In this document: positions 5,116-5,313 of the stretch, one piece after another
How positions within the stretch are numbered: the first letter of the stretch is position 1
Layout: each line of letters opens with the position of its first letter
Assembly (NCBI GenBank): GCA_964497585.1
Contig: CAZCDS010000120.1
Coordinates: 1-5,313, forward strand
Source of the DNA: CAZCDS01 sp964497585
GTDB taxonomy: Bacteria; Desulfobacterota; Desulfomonilia; Desulfomonilales; Desulfomonilaceae
DNA length: 5,313 nt
Reading direction: 5' to 3'
Notes under the pieces: model-generated
Told to the model about the DNA's origin: nothing
The model's input: only the letters and a program-made list of their open reading frames with translations
Database searches by the model: none
Program-made: the position numbers and the translations under genes

Positions 5116-5158
5116 AGACCGTGAATCCTCAGTTCGGGACGTGAGGATTCCCCGGTCT
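5116..5158. other. Long hairpin, 6 + 9 bp stem
   Basis: AGACCG (5116-5121) and GAATCCTCA (5123-5131) pair with TGAGGATTC (5142-5150) and CGGTCT (5153-5158). They leave a 1x2 internal loop and a 10-nt apical loop. On the minus strand it is followed by TATAT rather than a T-run. It may be a terminator-like structure, a repeat-family unit or a mobile-element hairpin. Confidence 0.65.
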
Positions 5159-5262
5159 GGTCTGGTATCCTGACGTGTGGCGTTGAGTTCCGTTCTCATT
5201 GTTCCAGGCCGAACATTCACAATCCGTTTTTCAGGTGTGCTCTCTGGCCTGACGGAGTGCTG

Positions 5263-5313
5263 ATACCAAGTTGCGATCAGATAGGTACTGAATATTGCCC
5301 ACCATTGAAGAAC
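5263..5313. repeat. Outer repeat, right copy (inverted)
   Basis: This is the reverse complement of 5-55 at 50 of 51 positions. Beyond a mismatch at 5262, three more bases match before similarity ends. It reaches the last base of the window and may continue outside. Confidence 0.9.

Larger units (their letters stand above)
4981..5313 (-). other. Open frame running off the right edge, no recognised family
   Basis: A minus-strand frame stays open for 110 codons from the window edge to a stop at 4983-4981. It starts within the outer repeat (WWAIFSTYLIATWYQ, hydrophobic) and continues as a Ser/Thr/Arg-rich sequence that includes the large hairpin at 5116-5158. Neither the composition nor any motif suggests a real conserved protein. 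It could be the tail of a gene starting outside the window or a chance open frame. Confidence 0.25.

Noticed and set aside
5116..5158. Integron attC site or CRISPR repeat
   Set aside because: There are no GTTRRRY/RYYYAAC core sites, no integrase and no second spaced copy, so neither label is supported.

Overview
The window is a short accessory stretch of a Gram-negative bacterial genome. The Gram-negative call rests on one outer-membrane beta-barrel gene with a signal peptide. Around it are pieces of at least four insertion-sequence (IS) families: IS1380, an IS4/IS701-like element, IS630 and IS5 (IS427-type). The species cannot be named from the sequence. Similar inverse-autotransporter barrels are known from environmental Gram-negatives, but that is only a weak hint.

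Layout, left to right. 5-55 is an outer repeat whose inverted copy closes the window at 5263-5313. 57-572 (+) is the C-terminal end of an IS1380 transposase with an internal stop codon. 573-810 is non-coding and holds a small palindrome, one copy of a 38-bp direct repeat (755-792) and a hairpin. 811-2379 (-) is the only substantial intact non-mobile gene. It encodes a 522-residue inverse-autotransporter-like outer-membrane protein with a small cysteine-containing C-terminal passenger, its own promoter (2510-2538) and a structured leader of about 125 nt. 2669-2812 (+) is a possible 47-residue one-helix membrane protein.

2825-4671 is a three-level nest of transposons, all on the minus strand. 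An IS4/IS701-like transposase C-terminus (2825-3286) is cut by an IS630 element (3300-3419 and 4343-4671). That IS630 element is itself cut cleanly by a complete 923-bp IS5-family element (3420-4342). Removing the IS5 element and one copy of a 2-bp duplication restores the IS630 reading frame exactly. The IS5 transposase reading frame has two apparent single-base lesions besides its expected programmed frameshift. A perfect 11-bp hairpin over its start codon looks like a guard against read-through transcription.

4674-5313 holds no gene I recognise. It begins with the second copy of the 38-bp repeat, exactly where IS630 homology stops. It then contains two strong hairpins, an AT-rich tract and a minus-strand open frame running off the right edge.

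I found no defence locus, CRISPR array, tRNA or rRNA. The parts most worth following up are the short-passenger outer-membrane protein, the IS5 start-codon hairpin, and the repeats bounding the region.
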